A stretch of DNA of 24,939 nucleotides from assembly GCA_001579985.1 (NCBI GenBank), contig LRSR01005450.1:1-24939 (forward strand), written 5' to 3'. Of the stretch, positions 1 through 9,224 are shown in pieces. The notes beneath the pieces are model-generated. The model did no database searches, had not been told where the DNA came from, and saw only the letters and a list, made by a program, of their open reading frames with translations. This stretch comes from Hypsibius dujardini (taxonomy: Eukaryota > Tardigrada > Eutardigrada > Parachela > Hypsibiidae). The position numbers and the translations under genes are program-made. Each line of letters opens with the position of its first letter. Positions within the stretch are counted from its first letter, which is position 1.

Positions 1-298
1 AGACAGGCAGGCAGACAGACAGACAGACAGACAAACATTCGAACGAGCGAACAAACAAACAGTAGTCCAAAAGCACAGCGTCCGTTCTCGCCTTATCATT
101 GGTCCCAAAAATTACCCCGATGCGTCTGTTTACATGGCCCTGAACGTGGAAAAATATTCCTGCCGGTGCAGGAATTATTACTCTTACGACTAGGTCTTTA
201 GAGTTTTCGGGAGAATGAATTAACATTGTGCAGTGCAGCTTTTCCTGGTGCAAGACACTGATATGCGGTACTGACACTGGTGTTGGTGCTTTTTCCAG
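1..298. repeat. Intron sequence starting with a (CAGA)n array
   Basis: The first ~35 bases are CAGA/CAGG tetranucleotides, followed by CAAA/CGAA variants to about 60. The rest up to 298 has no exon I can support. It ends in a pyrimidine-rich tract and AG (297-298), the splice acceptor of the first visible muscleblind exon, so the stretch is most likely the 3' part of an intron of that gene. Confidence 0.7.
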
Positions 299-1606
299 GT
301 GACCGACAATATGGTCGTTGTATGTATGGATTCCCTTAAAGGTATCGGAATCACTGCAAGACCTCCTCTTGTCTCTCTGAATCACGTTTTCATGATTCTT
401 TGGAATTGTTGCAGGGAAATGTGGTCGTGAGACCTGTCGGTACTTTCACCCTCCTGGTAAGAATTCCATCGATACCGGCTGTCTTCTCTACTTTGCCGCA
501 GCTTGACTTTTCGAAGCAGAAAGTCGCTTCGTATCCTTTGACGGTCGTCTTCTTTGCAGCCCACCTTGTGCAGCAACTTAAATCTCGCCAATCTGTGAAT
601 GCATCGGTAAGTGCAAACATCGCAACCGCGAATTACAGACCTCATCACCGATGATGAGTCACGGTATCATCCTGAGTTTCCCATGCTGGACTTGCACGTC
701 TGTGTATGTGTGTGCTTGTTCAGCAGCAGCAGCAGCAGCAGCAGCCATTTTGTGCTTGATTCAGCAGAGCATGGTTGTTGTTGCTTCTCTCTACTACCGA
801 GAGAGAGAAAGAGAGATTGCGCTCGGCTATGTGTGTCTGCGCTGCGTCTGTGATGTATTTGCTCTGTGTTCTTCTCTCTTCCCCCCACGCACCTGTGTTT
901 TTAGGCTGCTTCCGGTGATTCGAGTTCGATGATTGGTGCAAATGGCACGTCTGCCTCAGTCAATGCTGCTGGCACGGCTGGCAATGCTAGTAACGGCAGC
1001 AGCGCCGCCGCTGCTGCTGCCATGAGCAGTCTGTTGGCCGCACAGGCCGCTAACGTGGCGGCCGCACAGCAGGCCGCCAGTAGTGACTATGGGACGTTGA
1101 TGGCGCAGGCTGCAAGCTCGCCGTTCCTCGCTGCCGCTGCTTTGCTACAGCAGAAACAGACCATTGCCATGCTAATGGCCGCTGCGCAACAGCAGCAGCC
1201 ACCGGCTGTGGCTGCGTCTCCGTCTATGTTCATGCAACCGTCCGGTGTCCACCAGCACCAGAATGCCGCCGCTAGCCTTGCTGCAGCCGCCGGCCTCGTA
1301 CCCTCCCTGGGCGGCGGCATGGGCGGCTGGCCCTTTTCCGTGTCCAATCTATCCGCCATCGCTGCTGCAGGCGCTAGCACGGGCAGTTTGAAGAGGAAAG
1401 CTTCCTTCGATCAGGACGCTGAGCTGGTTGGTCCTTTTTTCTCCTTCATTTCGGCTGATCCTCTCTTTCTCTATACATGTGCCGTTCCAGATCGTGCTTT
1501 CGCGCCCTGCTTTTTTCTTAAAAAAATTGACTGATACACTTATTTCTGCTAATTTGATTTACTGATAATTTTTTGCTCGATTGATTATTTGTTGCGGTAA
1601 CTGAGA

Positions 1607-1681
<75 letters not shown>

Positions 1682-2362
1682 AACAGACAGACAAACAGAC
1701 AGACAAACAGACAGACAGACAAGCATCAAAGAGACTGATTGGTACAAGAACGACTGACAAACTGATAAACATTGGGGTAGACTTCGAGTGGACAGACAAC
1801 CTCGGACCGGACAAAGCGGTACATGTGACCGCGTTCAGACACGATAATGACAGAATTCGTTCGTTGCTCGATCAGGCAGACAGATAGCCATGGTGCTTGA
1901 TAGACTGACACGCTTGCTTATTGACTTCCGCCTTACCGACTGTGAAAATAGCGATTTATTTAGACGTACGGGCAGATCGACAACCAGTCATTGCAGCAGG
2001 CAGATGCGCCTGCATTGTTACCTCTTGCTGATTACGTACACAGACGACAGAAAAATAGGCACGGGCATCCGATAGGCAGTTCAAAAGTTGCATTTTGAGA
2101 TTTGCATTTTTTTAAGGACCACGATGTTGATTGGTTGTTTAGGTAATTAAGTTCACTAAGACCATTTGCCGTTTGAGACTTTGTTGGAAATTTTGTGTCC
2201 TTTCTCGATTGATTGCGTCTTCCAGCATGTCCGAAAAGGTAACCTGAAATATATCCTTCTACTTTTTGTGTCGGTGTCTAGGTCTTTCATGGTTTAGCAC
2301 CATCTGTGAAGCGACAAACTATGTCACCCTCGGCTCTTTCTGGTCACTCCTTCGCTTTCCTC

Positions 2363-2394
<32 letters not shown>

Positions 2395-2970
2395 CCACCA
2401 TCAGCAACAGCAACAGGCGCAACTGCAGGCGATGTACGGCCTCGCACCTCTTCTCTCCAGTTTTCAGCATAGTCTCAGCATGCATCCGCAGTTTATGTCG
2501 TCGCTGCAAATGGGCGCCGCCGGAAGCGGCGGCGGCAGCGGCGCTGGCGGTAGTCAGCATCCCGGCTTCTCCTCGCTGAACTATCTCCGCCACAGTCCGG
2601 TGGTCATCACGGAGGCGCCACCTGACGGCCCTGGTGGACAGCGAGATTCGGAGACGGACGATGGTGAGAACGCAAAGTTTTTTATCATAAATTCACACGT
2701 GACTCGTTCAGTGACACATAGGACAGACTGCCACGTGACGGAGTGCCACGTGACCGCGCTCCAATCAAACTTCCCCGAGCCCGACCGAAAATTGATCTTC
2801 CCGACGATTCCCGACCGATCAGTCGTTCTTCCCGAACCGTTTTTGGGTTTCGGGGGTTTTTTTTCAGGGCCCGAAAGATTTCGGCGCAGGACTGGTTCTG
2901 TCTTACATCGGGTGTCTCACAAGAGTACTTTTTCGTTCCAGGTCATCATCATCCGTCAACGAGCTCGTAA
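299..2970 (+). CDS. mbl: Muscleblind-like (MBNL) splicing factor, 3' part
   Basis: Six exons: 299-341, 415-456, 560-606, 905-1426, 2282-2663, 2942-2970, all with GT-AG introns and matching phases, giving 354 visible residues and a TAA stop at 2968-2970. The first exons encode a CCCH zinc finger, [20 protein letters not shown] (C-x7-C-x4-C-x3-H), the spacing of the second finger of an MBNL tandem pair, followed by AHLVQQLK as in the family. Exon 4 is Ala-rich and ends SLKRKASFDQDAEL, matching the MBNL SLKRP region (nuclear signal area). Exon 5 holds a Gln/His run (about 2364-2420) and a Gly/Ser-rich tail ending DDGHHHPSTSS. MBNL proteins bind YGCY RNA and control alternative splicing in the nucleus. 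The earlier zinc fingers and start codon lie left of the window. Exon 4 (522 nt, phase 0 at both ends) could be skipped in frame. Identity is firm; isoform structure is inferred. Confidence 0.92.
721..744 (+). repeat. (CAG)8 trinucleotide repeat in muscleblind intron 3
   Basis: Eight perfect CAG units in the intron between exons 3 and 4 (607-904), flanked by several TGCT motifs (YGCY, the core recognised by MBNL proteins). It is read here as intronic because the acceptor at 903-904 and the frame of exon 4 fit without it. Confidence 0.85.
1607..1722 (+). repeat. (CAGA)n array in muscleblind intron 4
   Basis: About 115 bp of near-perfect CAGA units, with CAAA variants toward the right end. The rest of this 855-nt intron (1427-2281) shows no further exon. 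Confidence 0.95.
2696..2754. promoter_or_regulatory. Three CACGTGAC E-boxes in the last muscleblind intron
   Basis: CACGTGAC occurs at 2696-2703, 2732-2739 and 2747-2754. CACGTG is the binding core of bHLH-zip factors (USF, Myc/Max, MITF/TFE families). Function here is only suggested by the clustering. Confidence 0.35.
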
Positions 2971-4239
2971 TCCTGCTGGCCCGGTGCGGCTGCTTCATTT
3001 CTGTTTTTTCTGCAACGTTACGCGCGCGCCCCGGTTTAACTCGCCCCGTGTTTTGATCTTCATTATTTGTTTTACCCTTCACACAAATGTGGACAGAATA
3101 GATCGTGGACCGGAGGAGGACACGACGTTTTACTTTTTATCCGCTGATGTATCTCACCTCATACCGCTGGCTATAATGCCGTCATCCTCATATGCCTACA
3201 TCAACCGGTCGCCCACCCTGAGTTCCGGTCTGTGTGTCTGTGTGGGTGACTTCCGTCGAAAGGGTTTTCGGGATTGGCTTTCGCCATTTGGGTTTTCGGG
3301 AATTGGCTTTCGCCATTTGGGTTTTCGGGAATTGGGTTTTTGGACCCTTTCCCGTTTCGCCCACGGAATCTGTATCATCTCTCGCTCGCTCCACTTGGTA
3401 GTGTACTTCTTTGTTTTCGTTTCCCATTATTTTTACGCTTTTTACCTCCCCATCCGGTTGACGGTCATACTGTGGTGCGCTATTTTCTAATGCATTATCT
3501 GTCTGTGAGGGAGAGAGGGAGGGAGGGAGGGATAGAATTTGTTGATTGCGGGGGGAACCGGTTTTGTTATAGTTTTTGTTCTTCTCGCGAATCCCGGAAA
3601 CGATACTTATTTTTATTTACCCTGATGGTGAAGACGGGCGGGAGCATTGGCTGTCTTGTTTGTTGGTGGAGTTTTGGTCTTGTGTTGCTGCGAGGGGGAG
3701 GAAGGGACCGCTGAAGGAGTGAACGTCGTCGTCGCATTTCACTGCCTTCCTGTTGGAGAATTTTGTAGAGAGTGTTCTATATTTCGTTGATTTTTATTTT
3801 ACTGTACCCCTTTCTTCTGTCAGACCGGTTTAGTATCAATTTTTTTCATGTTTTGGTGAGAATGAAGGGTTTTTAGTACGTGTGCTGTTTTGCGTACTTA
3901 TTATTATTACAGTACTGAACCGATTCCGTTTGAACGCATTGCACGGACCGGCATACAAACAGGCAACATGTAAACTTCACAGGAATCAGGAAACAGATCA
4001 GACAGTCCAGGTGTCCCAGGGAGCCCTTTTGAGGGTCCCTCAAAGAAACCCAGTTTAGTCAGGTACCCGTAAACGAAGCAGCAGAAACGGTAAATTTAAG
4101 AGCAAAAGAGCTTGAAATTTCCAGTCTGATTCATCGCATACTAGATGCATTGATACATCTGTATACCGCCCGGTGCGGCGAGATTTTTACTTAGCACACA
4201 CATGTCGAGATTATCTTTGACCATCAACTCTGCACGGGG
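2971..4239. other. Muscleblind 3' flank and intergenic stretch
   Basis: This region follows the muscleblind stop and should hold its 3' UTR, but I see no AATAAA on the + strand before 4239. It is T-rich and contains a 29-bp minisatellite at 3262-3345 and a GGGA-rich run near 3508-3531. No gene is supported. Confidence 0.6.
3262..3345 (+). repeat. 29-bp minisatellite, about three copies
   Basis: Units starting GGGTTTTCGGGAATTGGC repeat at 3262, 3290 and 3319. The first copy lacks one base and the last is degenerate. It lies downstream of the muscleblind stop codon. Confidence 0.85.
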
Positions 4240-4758
4240 CTAGACGGTTGAGGGCACTCTGCCGTCGAGAGCTTCTGTGAGGGAATTGACTTTCTTCGAG
4301 ATCCAAATGTCCTGACCAGAACTGTCGAGGACGACCAAATAGCCAGTTGATCTGGTCATAATCACCATTTTTCCTGTTCCCTGTAGAATAGCGAAAGAGT
4401 ATTGCTAATGGGAAGAAGGCAGACCGGCAAGTGGGCGGATAAACGGACGGACTGACGCAAACAAACAGGCATAAACAGACAGACAGACAGACAGACAGAC
4501 AGGAGGCAGCAGCAGGCAGCACAGACAGACAGCAGAAGACAGACAGACAGACAGACAGACAGACAGGTAGGCAGGCAGACAGGCAAGCAGGCAGGCAAAT
4601 AGACAGACAGACAAAGGCAGGCAGACAGATACTTTTGTGTTCATCCTCCAGAGAACTTTTCCGCTAGTGCAGCGAAACACAAGATCGCCATCGGGCTCCA
4701 TCTGTAGATGGACTTCGCAGTTTCGCGAATAAAGAGTTCGTCCACCTGGTAGGAGTTC
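4240..4758 (-). CDS. Bulb-type (B-lectin) mannose-lectin domain, 3' exons
   Basis: Two exons, 4633-4758 and 4240-4380, join in phase 0 (AACACAAAA|GGAACAGGA) and end at a TAG (4240-4242). The 88 residues show the B-lectin pattern twice: LLPGGRTLYSRNCEVHLQME with PDGDLVFRC and LWRMNT, then TGYLVVLDSSGQDIW. These match the DGNLV...LW..NT repeats of the monocot mannose-binding lectin fold, also present in some fish mucus lectins. The usual QxDxNxVxY sugar-binding motif is altered in both repeats, so mannose binding is uncertain. The intron (4381-4632) is filled by a CAGA/CAGG array. The exon start at 4758 follows TTTGGCAG and is also phase 0. The 5' part is not certain; see the 5010-5156 exon. 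Such proteins are normally secreted, but no signal peptide exon was found. Confidence 0.75.
4470..4632 (+). repeat. (CAGA)n/(CAGG)n array in the B-lectin intron
   Basis: Interrupted CAGA, CAGG and GCAG units fill the single intron between the two lectin exons. In the transcript it reads as CUGU/UCUG. Its translations (Cys-Leu-Ser-Val repeats) explain several spurious long reading frames here. Confidence 0.9.
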
Positions 4759-5769
4759 CTGCCAAAGGGTTAGTCATTCTAAAAATACGCAATTCTTCAG
4801 TGTTAACTCCTCAATCCATCTGTGAGAATTTAACGCGTAACAGCAGTTAATTGCATTAATCGTTGCCAAATCCTTCCGGACGAAGACGCCCGATTTGCTA
4901 TGTTTCCGCCCAACGAAAGAGGTTTGGTGGTCGGCGCTAACTGAACTAATTACGTATCATGAAGCTCTAAGAGACTTTCGTTTGGCGAAGACAAAAAAGG
5001 TAGCAATACCTTTTTGCAGTTGAGGTCGAGATTGGTCGTTGCAGGGGCGGTGGTCGTGAAGCTCGGGCAACCGGCACCCGGCAGTGCGGCGTCCCCGTGG
5101 TAGCACCGAAACTGGAAATCCGGTGTCTGTTCGAAGCAGCATCCGAGCGCGGTATACTATGCTGCACTGTCGTCGCCGCAATTTCTATTGGATACCTGTG
5201 TAACACGTTCTTTCGAGGCGCGTCCCAAAAAAATCGTCATCTAAGGGATGTTCAAAGCAAGAATGGTGAGCCGTGTGATACAGTACAAACGACGTCAGCC
5301 GCCCGACGCCAGGTTGCCCTGTTCTTTCACAGTAATAATTATTCACACTTGTTTGACTTCTTCCTGTTTTTATTTAGCACGTGCTGTTCTTGCGCACAAA
5401 AACTACTTATTGATAGCGCCATTTTAGGTCCGATTCATACATGTACCAGTACATTCAAGTTCGATTGCCGTCCTCGTGCAGTCATCACAACCATAAGACA
5501 GCAGCGTTAATCACACAAGCATCGGGATAAATGAGTGAAAAAATAAGTTACTCAACAGGAAGCAAGTAACCCAGAGGAATGTGATAGTTAGAGACGATCT
5601 ACGAACACGAGTAGTAAAGGGTCGCGAATCCAGCGACGAAACGAGACAGGCGAAACAAACGAGGAGGAGGAGGTCGTCACGGTATCAGCACAGGTTGCAA
5701 TAAAGAAACAGCGTAAGAGCGATAAAATCTGACAGCGACGTCCCGTTGGGGATGAGGGAGACGGGAAGA
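4759..5769. other. Stretch with no firm gene besides the 5010-5156 candidate exon
   Basis: Between the lectin exons and the V-ATPase stop codon nothing else is supported. A TTTATT (AATAAA on the - strand) at 5369-5374 could be the V-ATPase poly(A) signal, about 395 nt past its stop. The + strand open frame at 5097-5510 shows no recognisable features. Confidence 0.5.
5010..5156 (-). CDS. Candidate upstream exon with trefoil-like half and Thr linker
   Basis: A 147-nt open exon between a TAG acceptor (5157-5159) and a GTATTG donor (5009-5004). Both boundaries are phase 0, matching the next lectin exon at 4758. It encodes 49 residues: YTALGCCFEQTPDFQFRCYH, then a Cys-containing segment, a TTTAPATT linker and NLDLNCKK. 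The GCCF...RCYHG arrangement resembles the second half of a trefoil (P-type) domain, with Arg where trefoils usually have Trp. No exon with the first three trefoil cysteines was found, and the frame upstream is closed by the TAG, so this is a possible exon only. A trefoil-linker-B-lectin protein would be secreted and glycan-binding. Confidence 0.35.
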
Positions 5770-5963
5770 TCATTTACTTCCCATTTTGACGCCTGACACC
5801 TGCAAGTAAACACGGAAGTTTTGGTAGGCTTCAATCGGCCTCTCTTGCCCCTTTCGTTGCGTCTGTTTGCCTGCCTGCCTGTCTGTTTGTCTGTCTGTCT
5901 GCTTGTCTGCCTGTCTGTGTACCTAGCGGTCTGTCTGTCTGTCTGTCTGTCTGTGCCTGTCTG

Positions 5964-6018
<55 letters not shown>

Positions 6019-7376
6019 ACGTTTGCCTGTCTGCCTGTTGTTCCAGCTGGCTATCTGTCTGGCTAGCTATTTGTTTGAATGCTTGCCTATAAACTAATAT
6101 ACATATTTTATCTGTCTCTTTGTGTGCAACTTCGCCGAAGAGTTGGTTTCGTAACTAACCTGGATTATGCTGACAATAACCCCGAACAAGCCGATGGCCG
6201 AGGCGAAAATTTCGACAATCAAGATCTTGACGAATAACGACCCATTCTGCGCGTCTGCCAGCGCGGCTCCAGATCCGACGATGCCGACCGCTATTCCGCA
6301 GAAGAAATTGCAGAAGCCCACCGTCAAGCCCGCACCAAACAGCGCGTATCCTGACATGACCGTTTTGCGGTATTGATCAGGAGACGCAATTGTTGGATCA
6401 AAACTCTGAAAAGCAATGTCGGCAGGTAAAGCAACATAAACATAGTACTGAGGAGGATAAATCAATCAGCCAATCAATAAATCAGCCAAACAAAAATCAG
6501 CCAGTCAATCAACCAATCGATCAATCAAGTGATCAGAGGACCAGATTAACCGTACCTCGATCAAGTTGGTTATGACGATGGCGATAATGATTCCGTAAAT
6601 AGCCACGGCCTCGCAGAAAATGATGCTGACCAGATTCTTGGTCTTGATGCGGGGCGCTTTCACACCGCCACCCAAGATGGAAGATCCCGTTGTGAAAATT
6701 CCCCTGCAAAAACGGGATCAAAATTTCTGCCCACATTTCATATCCACACCCGTAGACAGTGCAATATTCCGGCTCCTCACCAAGCAGCACCCACGACCGA
6801 CAGTGCAATGGCGGCGGCCGCTCCCGTCGCGGCATACCAATACGGACTGATTTCCTGGAGGAACCTGCAAACATATGGAAGACGTTTATTCTTTAATCAA
6901 CCAATCAATTAATCAACCACTCACGTAAGCAATCAAAGACAGCACAATCAATTAATCAACCACTCACGTAAGCAATCAAAGACAGCACAATCAATTAATC
7001 AACCACTCACGTAAGCTATCACAGACAACTCAATCAATTAATCAACCACTCACGTAAGCAATCAAAGACAACTCAATCAATTCATCAATCAACCAGCAAT
7101 CGGCACAGTTCTGTTCAGTACACAAATGTCACATGACAAGAAACATTAAAATGAAAATTCCACTCACCACCCGATGTCGATTCTCGTGCCCTGGCCGGAC
7201 AAGCAATAGTACACACCTTTAAGTAAATATAAAATTAAAGATAAAAGCGAAACGGAGGAAATGCAAGTGTGTTGAGATTAAATGTCATGCCACTCACCGA
7301 GAACTATTACAATGGCAGTCCATAAGACGAGCACGTAGCAGATGGCATTGCCAGCCCCGTATCCGACTTGCGCCAT
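5770..7376 (-). CDS. ATP6V0B: V-type ATPase 21 kDa proteolipid subunit c''
   Basis: Complete 211-aa protein from six exons: 7298-7376 (ATG at 7374-7376), 7168-7216, 6781-6864, 6556-6703, 6160-6405, 5770-5799 (TGA). All phases agree. It is a membrane-ring subunit of the Vo sector that carries protons across endosome, lysosome and plasma membranes. Motifs match the family closely: [42 protein letters not shown] (glutamate in a membrane helix), [51 protein letters not shown] (second carboxyl helix). The 10-codon last exon (VSGVKMGSK) was found only by its family match and lies beyond a CTGT-array intron. Length fits the family (about 205 aa). It is divergent from the OSCP gene at 7942. Confidence 0.97.
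5860..6060 (+). repeat. (CTGT)n array in the last V-ATPase intron
   Basis: About 200 bp of CTGT/CTGC units within intron 5800-6159. In the V-ATPase transcript it reads (ACAG)n, the opposite orientation to the array in the lectin transcript. Confidence 0.95.
6463..6537 (+). repeat. AATC-rich tetranucleotide stretch
   Basis: Irregular CAATCAAT/CAGCCAAT units in the V-ATPase intron between 6406 and 6555, a second tetranucleotide family distinct from CAGA. Confidence 0.8.
6904..7095 (+). repeat. 43-bp minisatellite, four copies plus a partial
   Basis: Units at 6904, 6947, 6990 and 7033, each starting ATCAATTAATCAACCACTCA, with a partial fifth copy. It lies in V-ATPase intron 2 (6865-7167). Read on the gene's strand, each unit carries GTGAGTGG, the same eight bases that begin the donors of exons 1 and 2. 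Confidence 0.93.
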
Positions 7377-7941
7377 CGTGAAGGCGAGGGAAAATCAGGT
7401 GGTGGAAAGACTTAAGGTTCCAGAAAATTAGGGAATGATTCACGAATCCGCCCAGAAGAGGCGCAGGAATATTTCTGTCACGGGAAGGATGGGAGGATAA
7501 AATCGCAGACGCTGATCGATACTTCTTCGCGTGATGTCTCGCTGCGGTTAATCTCCCTGACCGACCAGGCAATATTTACGGATTACGCGCAGCGCACGCA
7601 GCCTATTCACGGATATTATCACCCCAAATGATGAGGATGTTGCTCAACTGTTCAATCAAGTGTAGGAGATAGCTGTTGAATCGGGATGTCCGATTTCGCA
7701 GCAGTGCAGTCGTTTGTAGTACACTGGCGGCTGTGACGTCACTGCAGTAAACACACTTCAAAGTGGGCGCATCATTTTTCCCTATTTCCCGCTGTGGTTC
7801 CTCATCAAATTGTGTTGGTTAACAAGGAGCGCGCTCGTGAAGCCTGCGACCTTCTGACAGGTCAGTGACTTGAGCCTTGGACAGAAGTATTGGCGGTGCC
7901 AGGAAGTTTGGTGGGAATTTTGTTCGTACTTTTCTAGCACG
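7377..7941. promoter_or_regulatory. Divergent V-ATPase c'' / OSCP promoter region with a CRE
   Basis: The 565-bp spacer separates two start codons facing away from each other. It contains GTGACGTCAC at 7733-7742, a perfect cAMP/ATF response element (TGACGTCA, 7734-7741), about 200 bp upstream of the OSCP ATG. No TATA box was noticed at a useful position. Shared regulation is an inference. Confidence 0.55.
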
Positions 7942-9224
7942 ATGGCTTCTATTTCGAGGATGGCAATTCGCAGTTTCAGTTCCACCGCTGCGGTGGCCCA
8001 ATCCGCGGCGCAGCAACTGGTCCGCCCGCCCGTCCCGGTATTCGGCGTGGACGGACGGTACGCGGCGGCGCTCTTCTCCGCGGCGTCCAAGCAGAAGGAG
8101 CTGGATAAAGTGGAGCGCGATTTGAAGGTTGTGGGAGAGCTTTTGGAGAAGAACAAGGACGTTGCAGGTAAATGGAATGTGTATTGTTGGTTTGATGAAT
8201 TATCGGTGAGTGATTCCAGTTTGCGATCTATAATTAACAGCTGCCTGGTGCGCGTGCAGCTCGGTTCGGGCAAAAATTGCTAGAGTTTCGGGTTGTTGAA
8301 CTCGGTGGTTAGTTCGACACGTAGTCGATTATTAGATTGATTGATTGACGTACTACTCAGTTTCTTCTTTTCTAGTTAGCAAAATTATTAACAAGATGTT
8401 TGCTAAGGTGGGAGTTTCTTTCTGTGTTTCACATCTTTTGACGTCCAAAAGTTCGTGATTAGCAAGCGAGGGTCCATGAGCTATGGGAATTGGATGCTGG
8501 CTCGTCTGTCCAATGAATACAGCAATCAATCAACGAATTTGTCAATCAACCAATCAATCACTCGAATCAACAAAAGCTGTCAATCAACCAATCAATCGAT
8601 AAATCAACAGCCTGAGTGTAGAAGTCTTGGACCACTTCTTGCGGAGCTGTGTCATTAGTTTCGGTGATGTATTGAGATTTTAAATAAAATATAATGATCT
8701 TATATGTTGAATCAGAAGCCACTTTTTGTGTCCTTTGAATATCTTTTAAATCTGTTTACCACTACCACTGACTGTTTACTGATGATGTCTCTTTGTTGGT
8801 TGCAGAAGCCCTCAAGAGCCCGATCCTCGCGAAGCAAGACAAGCGTCAAATTATTCAGAAGCTGGCACAGCAGCACCAACTTAGTCCGCTCACCCTGAAC
8901 GTCTTCAACGCGATGATTGACAACAACCGGCTGAGTTTGATGCCGAAAATCCTCAAGACCTTCGCGACCATCATGAGCGCCGAACACGGCGAGGTGTTGG
9001 TGACCGTGACCACCGCCCAGCCGTTGGACTCCTCGCAGGAGGGTCACCTGCAGCAGGTGCTGGAGCGGTTCACCAAGAAGGGCCAGAAGTTGAACATCAC
9101 CAAGAAAGTGGATGCCGCCCTCATCGGCGGTATGGTAGTCAGCATCGGGGATCGCTACGTCGACATGTCCACTGCCAGCAAGATCAAGCATTATTCGAAG
9201 ATTATTGAAGAGACTGTGGTTTGA
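7942..9224 (+). CDS. ATP5PO: Mitochondrial ATP synthase subunit O (OSCP)
   Basis: Two exons, 7942-8167 and 8806-9224, phase 1 junction (GCAG|GTAAAT ... TTGCAG|AAGCC), 214 aa. OSCP sits on top of F1 and links it to the peripheral stalk of ATP synthase in the mitochondrial matrix. The N-terminus (MASISRMAIRSFSSTAAVAQ) is an Arg/Ser-rich import presequence without acids. The mature part starts near LVRPPVPVFGVDGRYAAALF, followed by SAASKQKELDKVERDL. The C-terminal part shows LSLMPKILKTFATIMSAEHG, VTVTTAQPL and IGGMVVSIGDRYVDMS, all family signatures. Length matches animal OSCP (about 213 aa). The 638-bp intron carries AATC-rich repeats. Confidence 0.98.
8520..8610 (+). repeat. AATC-rich repeat stretch in the OSCP intron
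   Basis: Imperfect CAATCAAC/CAATCAAT units, similar to those in V-ATPase introns. No exon is seen in the intron 8168-8805. Confidence 0.75.

Noticed and set aside
1518-1814. Long Cys-Leu-Ser-Val repeat reading frames on the - strand, and similar ones at 4362-4701, 5821-6066, 9443-9748, 10068-10463, 12004-12305 and 16810-17153
   Set aside because: They are translations of CAGA/CTGT microsatellites, open in several frames at once.
5157-5205. Continuation of the trefoil-like frame upstream (NRNCG before a TAG)
   Set aside because: The in-frame stop and the wrong cysteine spacing make this probably coincidence; only a 39-nt intron would remove it, which is too short.
5097-5510. 137-codon open frame on the + strand
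   Set aside because: No recognisable motif, no signal of coding composition, and it overlaps the antisense lectin-side exon.
6904-7095. Regularly spaced repeats as a CRISPR array
   Set aside because: The units are directly tandem with no unique spacers, inside an intron of a eukaryotic gene.
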